From positions 93,391-157,390 of the forward strand of contig JBMNUT010000005.1 of the NCBI GenBank assembly GCA_050946375.1: a stretch of 64,000 nt of DNA, written 5' to 3'. The notes under the pieces are model-generated. The model was not told the origin of the DNA and searched no databases. It was given only the letters and a program-made list of their open reading frames with translations. Made by a program: the position numbers and the translations under genes. Of this stretch, positions 9,225 to 18,116 are shown in pieces; position 1 is the first letter of the stretch; every line of letters begins with the position of its first letter. Source of the DNA: UBA1794 sp050946375. Lineage in GTDB: Bacteria; Bacteroidota; Bacteroidia; Bacteroidales; Bacteroidaceae.

Positions 9225-9743
9225 ATGAGAGCACTCATTTCTTATCGGATTCCCGCAGTACTTCTGGGTGTACTGCTCTGTACGGTGATGGTTTGGGCCT
9301 TGCCCTCGGCCGACGAAGCGTCTGCCCGTCCGGACGGAAGGCCGGCGGATTGCGCCTGTCGCTACTGCACTGGCGACGGTTGCCGCTGTGCCGATGGCGT
9401 TTGCCGCCAATTCGTGGCTTGTCCCGCGCCTGCGGTGGTTCGCGAAAATGCGCCTGTCTGCCGGGCGCACCATAGGGCAAACTGTGCGGACTGCTTCCTC
9501 CTGCCTGCCGATGCGCCGGCCATACGTAATACGGCCGAGGGCGTGCGCGAAGAAAGGACTGCCGCCGAAAACCGCCCGATGCGCTACTATCACCACGGGC
9601 GTCATCATGCTGCCCGCTATTGCGACTATGGTCGCCAGGCCCCGTGCTGCGTGGTCGACGAAGGATGCGCTCCTGCCGGCGAGCATTGCGCTGCCCCCGT
9701 GCGCAGCGTGCGTGCAGGCCGTCATTGTTGCGGTGCGCGCTGA
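9225..9743 (+). CDS. Cys- and His-rich secreted protein, function unknown
   Basis: This 172-residue protein starts at MRALISYRIP, chosen because it gives a proper signal peptide (hydrophobic residues 7-26, cleavage near WALP-SA) and lies just after a good promoter. The mature part has 17 Cys, in clusters such as CACRYC, CRCADGVC, CADC, CC and HCC, and several His pairs (HH, YYHHGRHH). That pattern is common in metal-binding or disulfide-rich extracytoplasmic proteins. No family was recognised. No partner gene is evident: the next gene (9941) has its own promoter. The unusual composition leaves some chance that the frame is not a gene; on the minus strand an overlapping frame exists but has no signal of being real. 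Confidence 0.55.
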   Translation: MRALISYRIPAVLLGVLLCTVMVWALPSADEASARPDGRPADCACRYCTGDGCRCADGVCRQFVACPAPAVVRENAPVCRAHHRANCADCFLLPADAPAIRNTAEGVREERTAAENRPMRYYHHGRHHAARYCDYGRQAPCCVVDEGCAPAGEHCAAPVRSVRAGRHCCGAR

Positions 9744-9899
9744 GCGGAAAAGAGGGGAGCGGCTGTACTTGTGTGGCTGAGGTGGCAAAAACGGAGTGTG
9801 CCGTCGTCCGGAAGGCTCACGTGTGGGGCATTTGGACCTAAGTGCGGCAAGAAATAGAAATATTTGCAAACTCCGGATAGCAAAACGGTGAATAAGTCG

Positions 9900-9907
9900 T
9901 ATCTTTG
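9900..9907 (+). promoter_or_regulatory. -7 box upstream of the ATPase gene
   Basis: TATCTTTG matches TAnnTTTG and lies 33 bases before the start at 9941. No clear TTTG is found at the expected -33 spacing. Confidence 0.55.
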
Positions 9908-9940
9908 CAGGCGTAAAAAACAGAACGAGCACGCAGCGTA

Positions 9941-11131
9941 ATGGAATCTTTCTTTCGCACACACGAATATCTGCTGGAGCACACGAGAGCTTCCGTGCGC
10001 CGTCCTCTGATGGACGAAATCAACTGGCAGGACCGGCTCATAGGCATAAAAGGCACAAGGCAGGTGGGTAAAACCACTTTCCTGCTCCAGTATGCCAAAG
10101 AGCGCTATGGGAAGAACCGGGGTTGCCTGTATGTCAATCTGAATAATTTCTATTTTACGACCCATCGTCTGGCCGATTTCGCCGAGGAGTTCCACCGCGG
10201 CGGCGGACGGGTGCTGCTCCTGGACCAGGTGTTCAAGTATCCTACCTGGAGCCGGGAGCTGCGCGAATGCTACGACCGCTTCCCCCAGTTGCGCATAGTC
10301 TTCACGTGCAACTCGGCCATGTCGCTCACCGACGAGAATTCGCACCTGAAAGGTTGCGTTTCCGTCTATAACTTGCGGGGATTCAGCTTCCGCGAATTCC
10401 TGAACCTGAAGACGGGTTACCGTTACAGCCCGCATACGCTGGAGGAAATACGCATCTATCACGAAGAACTGGCCCGCGAAGTGCTGCGCGATACGGACCC
10501 GTTGCCGCTCTTCCGCGAGTATCTGCGCTATGGCTTCTATCCCTTTTTTCAGGAGGGCGGGGAATATGAGGAAAAGCTGCTCAAGACGATGAACATGATG
10601 ATAGAACTGGATATCCTGTTCGTCAAGTTTATCGAGCTGAACTACCTGGCGCGTATCAAGAAACTCTTCTACCTGCTGGCCATGTCGACGGGCAAGGCGC
10701 CCAACATCTCGTACCTGGCCAAGGAAGTCGATACCTCGCGGGCTACGGTGGGCAACTACATTCAGTATCTCAACGAGGCGCGGCTCATCAATCTGCTTGC
10801 CACGCGCGAGCAGCACGCCCAGGGGAAGAAGCCGGCGCGTATCCTTCTGCACAACAGCAACCTGGTCTATTGCATCAAGCCCAATCCCGACCCGATGGAA
10901 GTGCTGGAGACGTTCCTGATGAACGTCCTGATTAAGGACCACCGCGTCTATACGGGCGACCGGAACAGCTCCTTCTCGGTGGACGACGGCCTCCGCTTTC
11001 GGCTGTTTCGCGAGATGGAAGAAGCCGAGCGCAATTATGCGGATGAGAAAAACTGCGTCTATGTGGTGGGAAAAAGTAGCATAGGAAAAAAAAATATTAT
11101 ACCTTTGTGGTTGTTCGGATTCCTCTATTGA
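9941..11131 (+). CDS. P-loop ATPase of the AAA/DUF4143 type
   Basis: The 396-residue cytoplasmic protein has a Walker A motif GTRQVGKTT (about residues 38-46) and a Walker B-like strand VLLLDQVFKYP (about 90-100). In most relatives the latter reads LDE-x-HKYP, so the catalytic Glu is Gln here. The sensor strand, usually TGSS, is TCNS. The C-terminal half has a winged-helix-like stretch (YLAKEVDTSRATVGNYIQYL) and a DUF4143-type tail ending in IIPLWLFGFLY, a common ending in Bacteroides members. The function of these ATPases is not established. The 3' end contains the promoter box of nifJ. Confidence 0.8.
   Translation: MESFFRTHEYLLEHTRASVRRPLMDEINWQDRLIGIKGTRQVGKTTFLLQYAKERYGKNRGCLYVNLNNFYFTTHRLADFAEEFHRGGGRVLLLDQVFKYPTWSRELRECYDRFPQLRIVFTCNSAMSLTDENSHLKGCVSVYNLRGFSFREFLNLKTGYRYSPHTLEEIRIYHEELAREVLRDTDPLPLFREYLRYGFYPFFQEGGEYEEKLLKTMNMMIELDILFVKFIELNYLARIKKLFYLLAMSTGKAPNISYLAKEVDTSRATVGNYIQYLNEARLINLLATREQHAQGKKPARILLHNSNLVYCIKPNPDPMEVLETFLMNVLIKDHRVYTGDRNSSFSVDDGLRFRLFREMEEAERNYADEKNCVYVVGKSSIGKKNIIPLWLFGFLY
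11100..11107 (+). promoter_or_regulatory. -7 box for nifJ inside the ATPase gene end
   Basis: TACCTTTG matches TAnnTTTG. It lies in the last codons of the ATPase gene, about 149 bases before nifJ, leaving a long untranslated leader. No good -33 match is seen. Confidence 0.5.
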
Positions 11132-11255
11132 CCCGGGTTGCCTGCCAGGGCAGCGGCAGGGTGGCGGACTCCGTTTTTCGTACCTCACAGGGAGTAAAAA
11201 GGAACAAAAGAGACATAATATAAAAACTCCAACTTACTAACATTAAAAAACGAAT

Positions 11256-14200
11256 ATGGCTAAAGAAAAGAAATTCATCACTTGTGATGGAAACGAAGCC
11301 GCGGCGCATATCTCCTATATGTTTAGCGAGGTCGCAGCAATCTATCCTATCACTCCTTCCTCCACAATGGCCGAACATGTGGACGAATGGGCTGCACAAG
11401 GGCGTAAGAACATCTTCGGAGAGACGGTCCTGGTACAGGAAATGCAGTCGGAAGCCGGTGCGGCAGGCGCTGTACACGGTTCGTTGCAGGCAGGTGCTTT
11501 GACTACGACTTACACCGCTTCGCAGGGATTGTTGCTGATGATCCCGAACATGTACAAGATTGCCGGCGAACTGCTCCCGTGCGTCTTCCATGTAAGTGCC
11601 CGTACGCTGGCTTCGCACGCCTTGTGTATTTTCGGTGACCACCAGGACGTCATGGCTTGCCGCCAGACGGGTTTCGCAATGTTCTGCGAGAGTTCGGTGC
11701 AGGAAGTTATGGACCTGGCTGCCGTAGCACACCTGGCTACCATCAAGAGCCGCGTTCCTTTCCTGAACTTCTTCGACGGTTTCCGTACTTCGCACGAGAT
11801 TCAGAAGATTGAGCGCCTCGATACCGAAGACCTCGCCGGTCTGCTCGACACGGAGGCTCTTGCCGAATTCCGTGCACGTGCCCTCAACCCCGGCAAGCCC
11901 GTGGCACGTGGTATGGCCGAGAACCCCGATGTATTCTTCCAGCACCGCGAGAGCTGCAACCCCTACTACGAGGCAGTTCCCCAGATTGTAGAAGACTATA
12001 TGGCTCAAATTAGCCAGATTACCGGCCGTGAGTACCACTTGTTCGACTACTATGGTGCAGCCGATGCCGAGCGCGTCATCATCGCAATGGGCTCCGTATG
12101 CGAGGCTGCCCGCGAAGTGGTGGACTACTTGAACGGAAAAGGCGAGAAGGTCGGCTTGGTAAGCGTACACCTCTATCGTCCGTTCTCCGCCAAGCATTTG
12201 CTCGCTGCCGTGCCCAAGACGGCAAAACGCATTGCAGTTCTGGACCGCACGAAGGAGCCGGGCTCTAACGGCGAACCGCTTTATCTGGATGTCAAGGATT
12301 GCTTCTACGGTAAAGCCGATGCTCCCGTTATCGTAGGCGGCCGCTATGGCTTGGGTTCCAACGATACGACTCCGGCACAGATCTTGGCCGTTTATGATAA
12401 TCTGGCTTTGCCCGAGCCGAAGAACGGCTTCACGCTCGGCATCGTAGACGATGTGACGTTCACCTCTCTGCCGCAGGAAGAAGAAATTGCGTTGGGTGGC
12501 GAAGGCATGTTCGAGGCTAAATTCTACGGACTCGGCGCCGATGGTACGGTAGGTGCCAACAAGAACTCGGTGAAAATCATAGGTGAAAACACCGATAAGT
12601 ACTGCCAGGCTTACTTCTCCTACGACTCAAAGAAATCCGGAGGCTTCACTTGCTCCCACTTGCGTTTCGGAGATACGCCGATTCACTCCACCTATTTGGT
12701 AAATACGCCGAACTTTGTGGCTTGCCACGTGCAGGCTTATCTGCATATGTATGACGTAACCCGCGGATTGCGCAAGAACGGCACGTTCCTGCTCAATACC
12801 ATTTGGGAAGGCGAAGAGCTGGTTAAGAATCTGCCCGCCAAGGTGAAGAAATACTTTGCCGATAACAACATCACGGTTTACTACATCAATGCAACGCAAA
12901 TCGCTCAGGAAATCGGTTTGGGCAACCGCACGAATACGATTCTGCAGAGTGCTTTCTTCCGCATTACGGGTGTGATTCCGGTAGATCTTGCAGTAGAACA
13001 GATGAAGAAGTTCATCGTAAAATCCTACGGCAAGAAGGGTCAGGACGTAGTGGACAAGAACTATGCTGCCGTTGACCGTGGCGGAGAATACAAACAGCTT
13101 ACGGTTGATCCCGCATGGTCGCAGCTTCAGCCCGAAGCACCTGCCGCTAATGACGATCCGGCCTTCATCAACAACGTAGTTCGCCCCATCAATGCGCAAG
13201 ACGGCGACCTGCTTCCCGTATCGGCCTTCAAGGGAATTGAAGATGGCACGTGGGAACAGGGAACTGCCAAGTATGAAAAGCGTGGCGTAGCTGCATTCGT
13301 GCCCGAATGGAACCCCGAGAACTGTATACAGTGTAATAAGTGTGCTTATGTTTGCCCGCATGCTTGCATCCGTCCCTTCGTACTCGATGCAGAAGAGCAG
13401 AAAGGCTTGTCGGCAACACAGCTGAAGGCCGTAGGAAAAGCCTTCGAGGGAATGACATTCCGCATGCAGGTCAGCGTACTCGACTGCTTGGGTTGCGGCA
13501 ACTGCGTAGACGTTTGTCCGGGCAACCCGAAGAAGGGTGGCAAGGCGCTCAGCATGCAGCATCTCGAAAGCCAGCTGGGCGAGGCTGCCAACTGGGACTA
13601 TTGCGTGAAGAACGTCAAGAGCAAACAGCATTTGGTAGACATCAAAGCCAACGTCAAGAACTCCCAGTTTGCAACTCCGCTGTTTGAGTTCTCCGGCGCA
13701 TGCTCCGGTTGTGGTGAAACGCCTTACGTGAAACTCATTTCCCAGCTCTTCGGCGATCGCGAAATGGTAGCGAACGCTACGGGATGTTCTTCCATTTATT
13801 CCGGTTCCGTACCTTCCACTCCTTATACCACCAACGAAAAAGGACACGGTCCTGCATGGGCTAACTCACTCTTCGAGGACTTCTGCGAATTCGGCCTCGG
13901 CATGCATCTGGCCGACAAGAAGTTGCGCGAGCGTCTGGTAAACCTCATGAAGAAAGCCATCGACAGCGATACTACTCCCGCCGAGTATAAGGAAGCATTT
14001 GCGGCCTGGATTGAGAACCGCAACGATGCCGAGCAGAGCAAAGTGTTGGCCGAGAAGATCAAACCCATGGTAGAAGCCGCAGCAGACTCCTGCGATATCT
14101 GCAAGCAGATCAGCGGTCTCTCGCAATACCTCATCAAGCGCAGCCAGTGGATCATAGGCGGCGACGGCGCTTCCTACGATATCGGTTACGGAGGCCTCGA

Positions 14201-14807
14201 CCATGTGATTGCAAGTGGCGAGGATGTCAATATTCTCGTGCTCGATACGGAGGTTTACTCCAATACCGGTGGCCAGGCCTCGAAGGCAACTCCTCTGGGC
14301 GCCATTGCCAAGTTTGCAGCCGGCGGTAAGCGCGTGCGCAAGAAAGACCTCGGTATGATTGCTACCTCCTATGGTTATGTGTACGTAGCCCAAGTGGCTA
14401 TGGGTGCTGACCAGGCACAATGTCTCAAAGCCATCCGCGAAGCTGAGGCATATCCCGGCCCGTCCATCGTCATTGCCTACGCTCCGTGTATCAACCACGG
14501 CCTGAAGAAAGGCATGGGCAAGTCGCAGGCTGAAGAAGCTGCTGCCGTAGCTTGTGGTTACTGGCAGTTGTGGCGCTTCAACCCTTCCCTCGAAGACGAA
14601 GGCAAGAACCCCTTCACGCTCGATTCCAAGGAGCCGCAGTGGGAGAACTTCCAGGACTTCCTCAAAGGTGAGGTACGCTATCTTTCCGTTATGAAGCAAT
14701 TCCCCGGCGAAGCACAAGAGCTCTTCAACGCCGCCGAGCGCATGGCCAAGAAGCGTTACGCTTCCTACAAGCGCATGGCTGCCATGGACTGGAGCAACGA
14801 AGAGTAA
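11256..14807 (+). CDS. nifJ: Pyruvate:ferredoxin (flavodoxin) oxidoreductase
   Basis: The 1183-residue single-chain enzyme oxidises pyruvate and CoA to acetyl-CoA and CO2 and passes electrons to ferredoxin or flavodoxin; it is central to anaerobic carbon metabolism. All domains are present in the usual order and length. The N-terminal pyrimidine-binding domain carries YPITPSSTMAEHVDEWA. Two [4Fe-4S] motifs follow, CIQCNKCAYVCPHAC (about 689-703) and CLGCGNCVDVCPGNP (about 745-759). The TPP domain starts with CSGCGETPYVKL and contains GDGASYDIGYGGLDH and DTEVYSNTGGQ. The start follows a long AT-rich leader. A strong terminator closes the unit, so it is probably monocistronic. Confidence 0.97.
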   Translation: MAKEKKFITCDGNEAAAHISYMFSEVAAIYPITPSSTMAEHVDEWAAQGRKNIFGETVLVQEMQSEAGAAGAVHGSLQAGALTTTYTASQGLLLMIPNMYKIAGELLPCVFHVSARTLASHALCIFGDHQDVMACRQTGFAMFCESSVQEVMDLAAVAHLATIKSRVPFLNFFDGFRTSHEIQKIERLDTEDLAGLLDTEALAEFRARALNPGKPVARGMAENPDVFFQHRESCNPYYEAVPQIVEDYMAQISQITGREYHLFDYYGAADAERVIIAMGSVCEAAREVVDYLNGKGEKVGLVSVHLYRPFSAKHLLAAVPKTAKRIAVLDRTKEPGSNGEPLYLDVKDCFYGKADAPVIVGGRYGLGSNDTTPAQILAVYDNLALPEPKNGFTLGIVDDVTFTSLPQEEEIALGGEGMFEAKFYGLGADGTVGANKNSVKIIGENTDKYCQAYFSYDSKKSGGFTCSHLRFGDTPIHSTYLVNTPNFVACHVQAYLHMYDVTRGLRKNGTFLLNTIWEGEELVKNLPAKVKKYFADNNITVYYINATQIAQEIGLGNRTNTILQSAFFRITGVIPVDLAVEQMKKFIVKSYGKKGQDVVDKNYAAVDRGGEYKQLTVDPAWSQLQPEAPAANDDPAFINNVVRPINAQDGDLLPVSAFKGIEDGTWEQGTAKYEKRGVAAFVPEWNPENCIQCNKCAYVCPHACIRPFVLDAEEQKGLSATQLKAVGKAFEGMTFRMQVSVLDCLGCGNCVDVCPGNPKKGGKALSMQHLESQLGEAANWDYCVKNVKSKQHLVDIKANVKNSQFATPLFEFSGACSGCGETPYVKLISQLFGDREMVANATGCSSIYSGSVPSTPYTTNEKGHGPAWANSLFEDFCEFGLGMHLADKKLRERLVNLMKKAIDSDTTPAEYKEAFAAWIENRNDAEQSKVLAEKIKPMVEAAADSCDICKQISGLSQYLIKRSQWIIGGDGASYDIGYGGLDHVIASGEDVNILVLDTEVYSNTGGQASKATPLGAIAKFAAGGKRVRKKDLGMIATSYGYVYVAQVAMGADQAQCLKAIREAEAYPGPSIVIAYAPCINHGLKKGMGKSQAEEAAAVACGYWQLWRFNPSLEDEGKNPFTLDSKEPQWENFQDFLKGEVRYLSVMKQFPGEAQELFNAAERMAKKRYASYKRMAAMDWSNEE

Positions 14808-14841
14808 GTCTTCTGCGCGCTTAGTCGCATAGATTAAAAAG

Positions 14842-14878
14842 AATCCGCCCGGTTTCCGTTGAGGAGACCGGGCGGATT
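14842..14878 (+). terminator. Rho-independent terminator after nifJ
   Basis: A 12-bp perfect GC-rich inverted repeat (aatccgcccggt / accgggcggatt) with a 13-base loop is followed by TTGTTTT. It lies 34 bases after the nifJ stop. Confidence 0.9.
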
Positions 14879-14987
14879 TGTTTTCTAATTATTAGAAAGG
14901 TAATTCGTTCTGATATATTGCCTCTTCACAAGCGCACAAATTTTTCGGTATGAAGGATAGGTCTTTGCTTTGGTTGTACGTCAGTTT

Positions 14988-15212
14988 TTACAGATAAATC
15001 CGTTCTGTATTGGCTAATTCCCGTGCAATGATTTGCCCTTCATTCAGGCGAAAGCCACATTCCTTTATCCAGCCATTCTTTTTCACTAAGTGGTCCAATG
15101 CCTCTTTAGCGGTCCTTCCACTTGCTTCTCCCAGCAGTTGACAGTTTTCGACCTCATCATGAGTAGGACTTTCGGTATAACCTTCCAAACTGTAAAATAT
15201 GAATGTTTTCAT
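14988..15212 (-). CDS. Small hypothetical protein paired with a nuclease-like gene
   Basis: This 74-residue soluble protein has a beta-alpha-beta look: MKTFIFYSLEGYTESPTHDE, then a helix with AKEALDHLVKKNGWI. I do not recognise a family, though the layout recalls HicB-like or DUF-type small domains. It starts 2 bases after the stop of the 248-residue winged-helix gene and must be co-transcribed with it, so it is probably a partner (regulator, antitoxin or cofactor). Confidence 0.65.
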   Translation of the reverse strand: MKTFIFYSLEGYTESPTHDEVENCQLLGEASGRTAKEALDHLVKKNGWIKECGFRLNEGQIIARELANTERIYL

Positions 15213-15214
15213 TT

Positions 15215-15961
15215 TCAGACGATAAAATTAAATGATTGCTTTTCTAATTCCATTTCATATTGCTTGACAAGTTCTTCGTAGCTGAGAAACGTGACTCGCT
15301 TGTGCTGGCGTAATTCATCAAAAGCTCGAAAGGAAATTTTGTGCTCAAACTCAGGTTTCCGCTTGGCATCGGCTACGATAGTCATGCGGGCGTAGAAGTC
15401 CTGGAGGTCGTTGAATTTCAACAATGAATTTTGAATATCTGTAGAATGCTCGATTTCGAAAAAGGAATGAGGCATGTTGCGGCTGTTGAACCATATAGTG
15501 TCGATTGTGGAACTGCGTCTTACCAGTTCGGGATATGTATAGGGAGGCTGTTCCTGAAGAGTAGATAGCTCTTGGAGTTTTCGTCCATCGTAGAATGTTT
15601 TGTTCTTGTCCTGTAAAGGAACGAATGTGTTCATTCCCTTGCATTTCCCTATTGTCAGTAGCAACCCTTGGTAATAAGTATGGCTAAATAGGAGATTAGC
15701 TTCCGTTTTTTGTTTTTTGTCCTCTTCGGCTATGATGCCACGGCCTTCTATTTCCGATTTCAACCGTTTCAGCCCGTACAGACCTGGCTTTATCTTGTAG
15801 ATACCATCGGTTCGCTGGACAATACAGCGGATGCTGGCAAATGGAGTTTTGGTTTTCCAAGTACAGTCTTTTATCTTAAAGACTTCTGAATACAATTCCC
15901 CTAAAGTGGCTACTCCGCCTAATCGCTCTAAGGTAGCAATAACTGCTTCGTATTGCTTCAT
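15215..15961 (-). CDS. Winged-helix protein with PD-(D/E)XK-like nuclease fold (putative)
   Basis: The 248-residue protein begins with a winged-helix segment (MKQYEAVIATLERLGGVATLGELYSEV, about 1-60), resembling HARE-HTH or restriction-linked helix-turn-helix domains. The second half contains TIDTIWFN, then FFEIEHSTDIQNSLLKFNDL, DFYARMTIVAD and a final FLSYEELVKQYE. The spacing of an Asp, an E-x-E strand and a following helix resembles PD-(D/E)XK nucleases, but the usual Lys is not obvious (EIEHS). It forms a two-gene unit with the 74-residue protein. A restriction, defence or repair role is possible; this is inference. Confidence 0.6.
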   Translation of the reverse strand: MKQYEAVIATLERLGGVATLGELYSEVFKIKDCTWKTKTPFASIRCIVQRTDGIYKIKPGLYGLKRLKSEIEGRGIIAEEDKKQKTEANLLFSHTYYQGLLLTIGKCKGMNTFVPLQDKNKTFYDGRKLQELSTLQEQPPYTYPELVRRSSTIDTIWFNSRNMPHSFFEIEHSTDIQNSLLKFNDLQDFYARMTIVADAKRKPEFEHKISFRAFDELRQHKRVTFLSYEELVKQYEMELEKQSFNFIV

Positions 15962-15978
15962 GTCTCGTTTCTTTTCCG

Positions 15979-15986
15979 CAAATATA
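15979..15986 (-). promoter_or_regulatory. -7 box of the winged-helix/small-protein unit
   Basis: On the minus strand this is TATATTTG, 18 bases before the start at 15961. No clear -33 TTTG is seen. Confidence 0.5.
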
Positions 15987-16060
15987 GCCTTTTTCTAAAA
16001 ACTTACCGCAGGAGGCTGAGGAAAATCTGCCAGTGGCTTCCGGGCATTGGGTGGAGTCGC

Positions 16061-16204
16061 TTTCGGAAAAGGTGCAAGGCTTTTCCGGAAAACATGCAGT
16101 ACCTTTTCGAAAAACATGCGGCACTTTTCCGGAATTCATGCAAGGCTTTTTCGGAGGAGCGGCAGGGCTTTGCGGGGAGAGCGCTGTACCTTTTGGCTGC
16201 AAGA
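16061..16204 (+). repeat. 22-bp periodic intergenic repeat, array 2 (longest)
   Basis: Seven units begin at 16061, 16081, 16104, 16125, 16147, 16169 and 16191 (spacing 20, 23, 21, 22, 22, 22). Good units read TTTTCcGGAAAA followed by catgcagta/gcaaggc. The period is not a multiple of three, and the reading frames running through it look like repeat translations, not protein. It fills the divergent gap 15962-16295, together with the promoter of the helicase. Confidence 0.75.
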
Positions 16205-16236
16205 ATGGAGGAAGAGGATGAGCCATGGGGCGCTTT

Positions 16237-16268
16237 TTTGGCCGGGCGGAGAAATTTTCGTACCTTTG
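16237..16268 (+). promoter_or_regulatory. Promoter of the DEAD-box helicase
   Basis: TTTG at 16237-16240 is followed after 20 bases by TACCTTTG at 16261-16268. The start codon at 16296 lies 27 bases downstream. Confidence 0.7.
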
Positions 16269-16295
16269 CGCCCGATTATCTTTTTACGAAACTAC

Positions 16296-17999
16296 ATGAA
16301 GACATTTGAAGAGCTCGGCCTGTCCGATGCTATCTTAAAAGCGGTCGGCGAGCTGGGCTACGTCGAGCCGATGCCCGTGCAGGAGGCAGTGATCCCCGCC
16401 CTCTTGGGTGAAGAAGGCGACTTAGTGGCTTTGGCCCAGACGGGTACGGGCAAGACGGCGGCTTTCGGACTGCCTTTGCTGGAACGCACCGACGTGAGTC
16501 GGGTCGAACCGCAGGCCGTAGTACTCTGTCCTACGCGCGAATTGTGCCTGCAGATTGCGGCCGACCTGAACGACTATGCACGCTACATGGACGGACTGCG
16601 GGTGCAGCCGGTCTACGGCGGCTCGTCCATCCAGAGCCAGATACGCTCGCTCAAGCGCGGGGTGCACATCATCGTGGCCACGCCGGGGCGGCTCATCGAC
16701 CTGATGGAGCGCGGGGTGGCGCATTTGGACGCCGTTCGCTACGTCGTGATGGATGAGGCTGACGAAATGCTCAATATGGGATTTTCGGAAAGCATCGACC
16801 GCATACTCGAAGACGTGCCCGAAGGGCGCCATACGCTGCTCTTCTCGGCTACGATGAGCCCCGCCATTGCGCGCATCGCCCGCAACTATCTCCACGAGCC
16901 CCGCGAGATTACTATCGGGCGCAAGAACGAAGGCACGGCCAATGTGCATCATGTCTACTACATGGTGCAGGCAAAGGACAAATACCTGGCTCTGAAGCGC
17001 ATCGTGGACTACTACCCTTCCATTTACGGCATCATCTTTTGCCGCACGCGCATGGAGACTCAGGAAATTGCCGATAAGCTCATCAAAGACGGATATAACG
17101 CCGAGGCTTTGCACGGCGACCTTTCGCAGCAACAGCGCGACCTGACGATGCAGAAGTTCCGCACCGGCAGCACACAGTTGCTCGTGGCTACCGACGTGGC
17201 GGCGCGCGGAATCGACGTGGACGACCTGACTCACGTCATTCACTATGGACTTCCCGACGATACCGAGTCGTACACGCACCGAAGTGGCCGCACGGGCCGC
17301 GCCGGACGCACGGGAACTTCCATAGCCATCATCAACTTACGCGAAAAGGGGAAGCTGCGCCAGATAGAGCGCATCATCAACAAGAAATTTGAGGCCGGCG
17401 TTTTGCCCACCGGGCGTCAGATTTGCGAAAAGCAGCTCATCCGGGTAATCGACGATTTGGAGAAAGTGAAAGTGAACGAGGAGGAAATCGCTCCCTACAT
17501 GCCCACCATCTACCGCAAGCTCGACTGGTTGGAGAAGGAAGACTTGATAAAACGCATGGTAAGCGCTACCTTCAACCGCTTCCTGGAGTACTACCGCGAC
17601 GCTCCGGAGCTGGAGGTTCCGCAGGAAAGCCGCCGTCGCGACCGGAAGTTCGACGAGCGTCCTTCCAGGTCGGCTGGCGCGCGTGGCCGCTACGACTCGC
17701 CGTCGCGCAAGCGGGGCAATGCGCCCTGGGCCCATGGCGGGCAGGCTCCCGTGCGTGAGGCCGAAGAGGGTTTCGCACGACTCTTTATCAATGTGGGGAA
17801 AAACGACGGGCTTCGTCCCAATCACATCATCGACATGATTAACCGCCACTGCCGCAAACGCATCGTAGTGGGACGCATCGACCTGATGCCGCGCTTCTCC
17901 TTTTTCGAGGTCGAGGAGCAGCAGGCCAAGAAGGTCATCAATGCCCTCTCGAAAGAGCGCTTCAACGGGCGCCGGGTTTCGGTGGAGCGCGCCGAATAA
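16296..17999 (+). CDS. DEAD-box ATP-dependent RNA helicase, DeaD/DbpA type
   Basis: The start is set at MKTFEELGLSDAIL, after the promoter; the open frame upstream only translates the 22-bp repeats. The 567-residue protein has the full helicase set. This includes the Q motif (PMPVQEAVIP), Walker A AQTGTGKTAAF (about 47), VMDEADEM (about 151), SAT (LLFSATMS, about 184), RGIDVDDL, and HRSGRTGRAGRTG. A basic linker rich in Arg follows. The C-terminal 75 residues (from about 491: FARLFINVGKNDGLRPNHI) are a DbpA-type RNA-binding domain, which in DbpA directs the enzyme to 23S rRNA. Roles in ribosome assembly or cold adaptation are likely. It appears monocistronic, with a terminator just after. Confidence 0.93.
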   Translation: MKTFEELGLSDAILKAVGELGYVEPMPVQEAVIPALLGEEGDLVALAQTGTGKTAAFGLPLLERTDVSRVEPQAVVLCPTRELCLQIAADLNDYARYMDGLRVQPVYGGSSIQSQIRSLKRGVHIIVATPGRLIDLMERGVAHLDAVRYVVMDEADEMLNMGFSESIDRILEDVPEGRHTLLFSATMSPAIARIARNYLHEPREITIGRKNEGTANVHHVYYMVQAKDKYLALKRIVDYYPSIYGIIFCRTRMETQEIADKLIKDGYNAEALHGDLSQQQRDLTMQKFRTGSTQLLVATDVAARGIDVDDLTHVIHYGLPDDTESYTHRSGRTGRAGRTGTSIAIINLREKGKLRQIERIINKKFEAGVLPTGRQICEKQLIRVIDDLEKVKVNEEEIAPYMPTIYRKLDWLEKEDLIKRMVSATFNRFLEYYRDAPELEVPQESRRRDRKFDERPSRSAGARGRYDSPSRKRGNAPWAHGGQAPVREAEEGFARLFINVGKNDGLRPNHIIDMINRHCRKRIVVGRIDLMPRFSFFEVEEQQAKKVINALSKERFNGRRVSVERAE

Positions 18000-18044
18000 T
18001 CCGCTTCTCCCCTTGCCGGGAGGCAGCATCGGAATAAAACAAGA

Positions 18045-18083
18045 CGGCAGACAGTCGTACGCAAAGAGCGTGGCTGTCTGCCG
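18045..18083 (+). terminator. Terminator after the helicase gene
   Basis: A 10-bp perfect inverted repeat (cggcagacag / ctgtctgccg) with a 19-base loop is followed by TTTT. It sits between convergent genes, and A-rich sequence on the left flank may let it work in both directions. Confidence 0.85.
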
Positions 18084-18116
18084 TTTTCGTGTATCGGTGT
18101 TTCCGCCGTTTCTGCC

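Noticed and set aside
9012..9962. Minus-strand frame opposite the Cys-rich gene
   Set aside because: It has low-complexity content, overlaps the start of the ATP-grasp-like gene, and lacks a promoter or signal. The plus-strand frame is better supported.
9722..11188. Minus-strand open frame of 488 codons opposite the ATPase
   Set aside because: The plus strand carries a Walker A motif, promoter and family ending; the antisense frame shows no motif.
16061..16204. CRISPR array or small coding repeats in the 22-bp arrays
   Set aside because: There are no spacers, the units are degenerate, and a 22-bp period cannot keep a reading frame.
16047..16295. N-terminal extension of the DEAD-box helicase
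   Set aside because: The extra codons translate the 22-bp repeats, and the promoter lies after them, so the start at 16296 is preferred.
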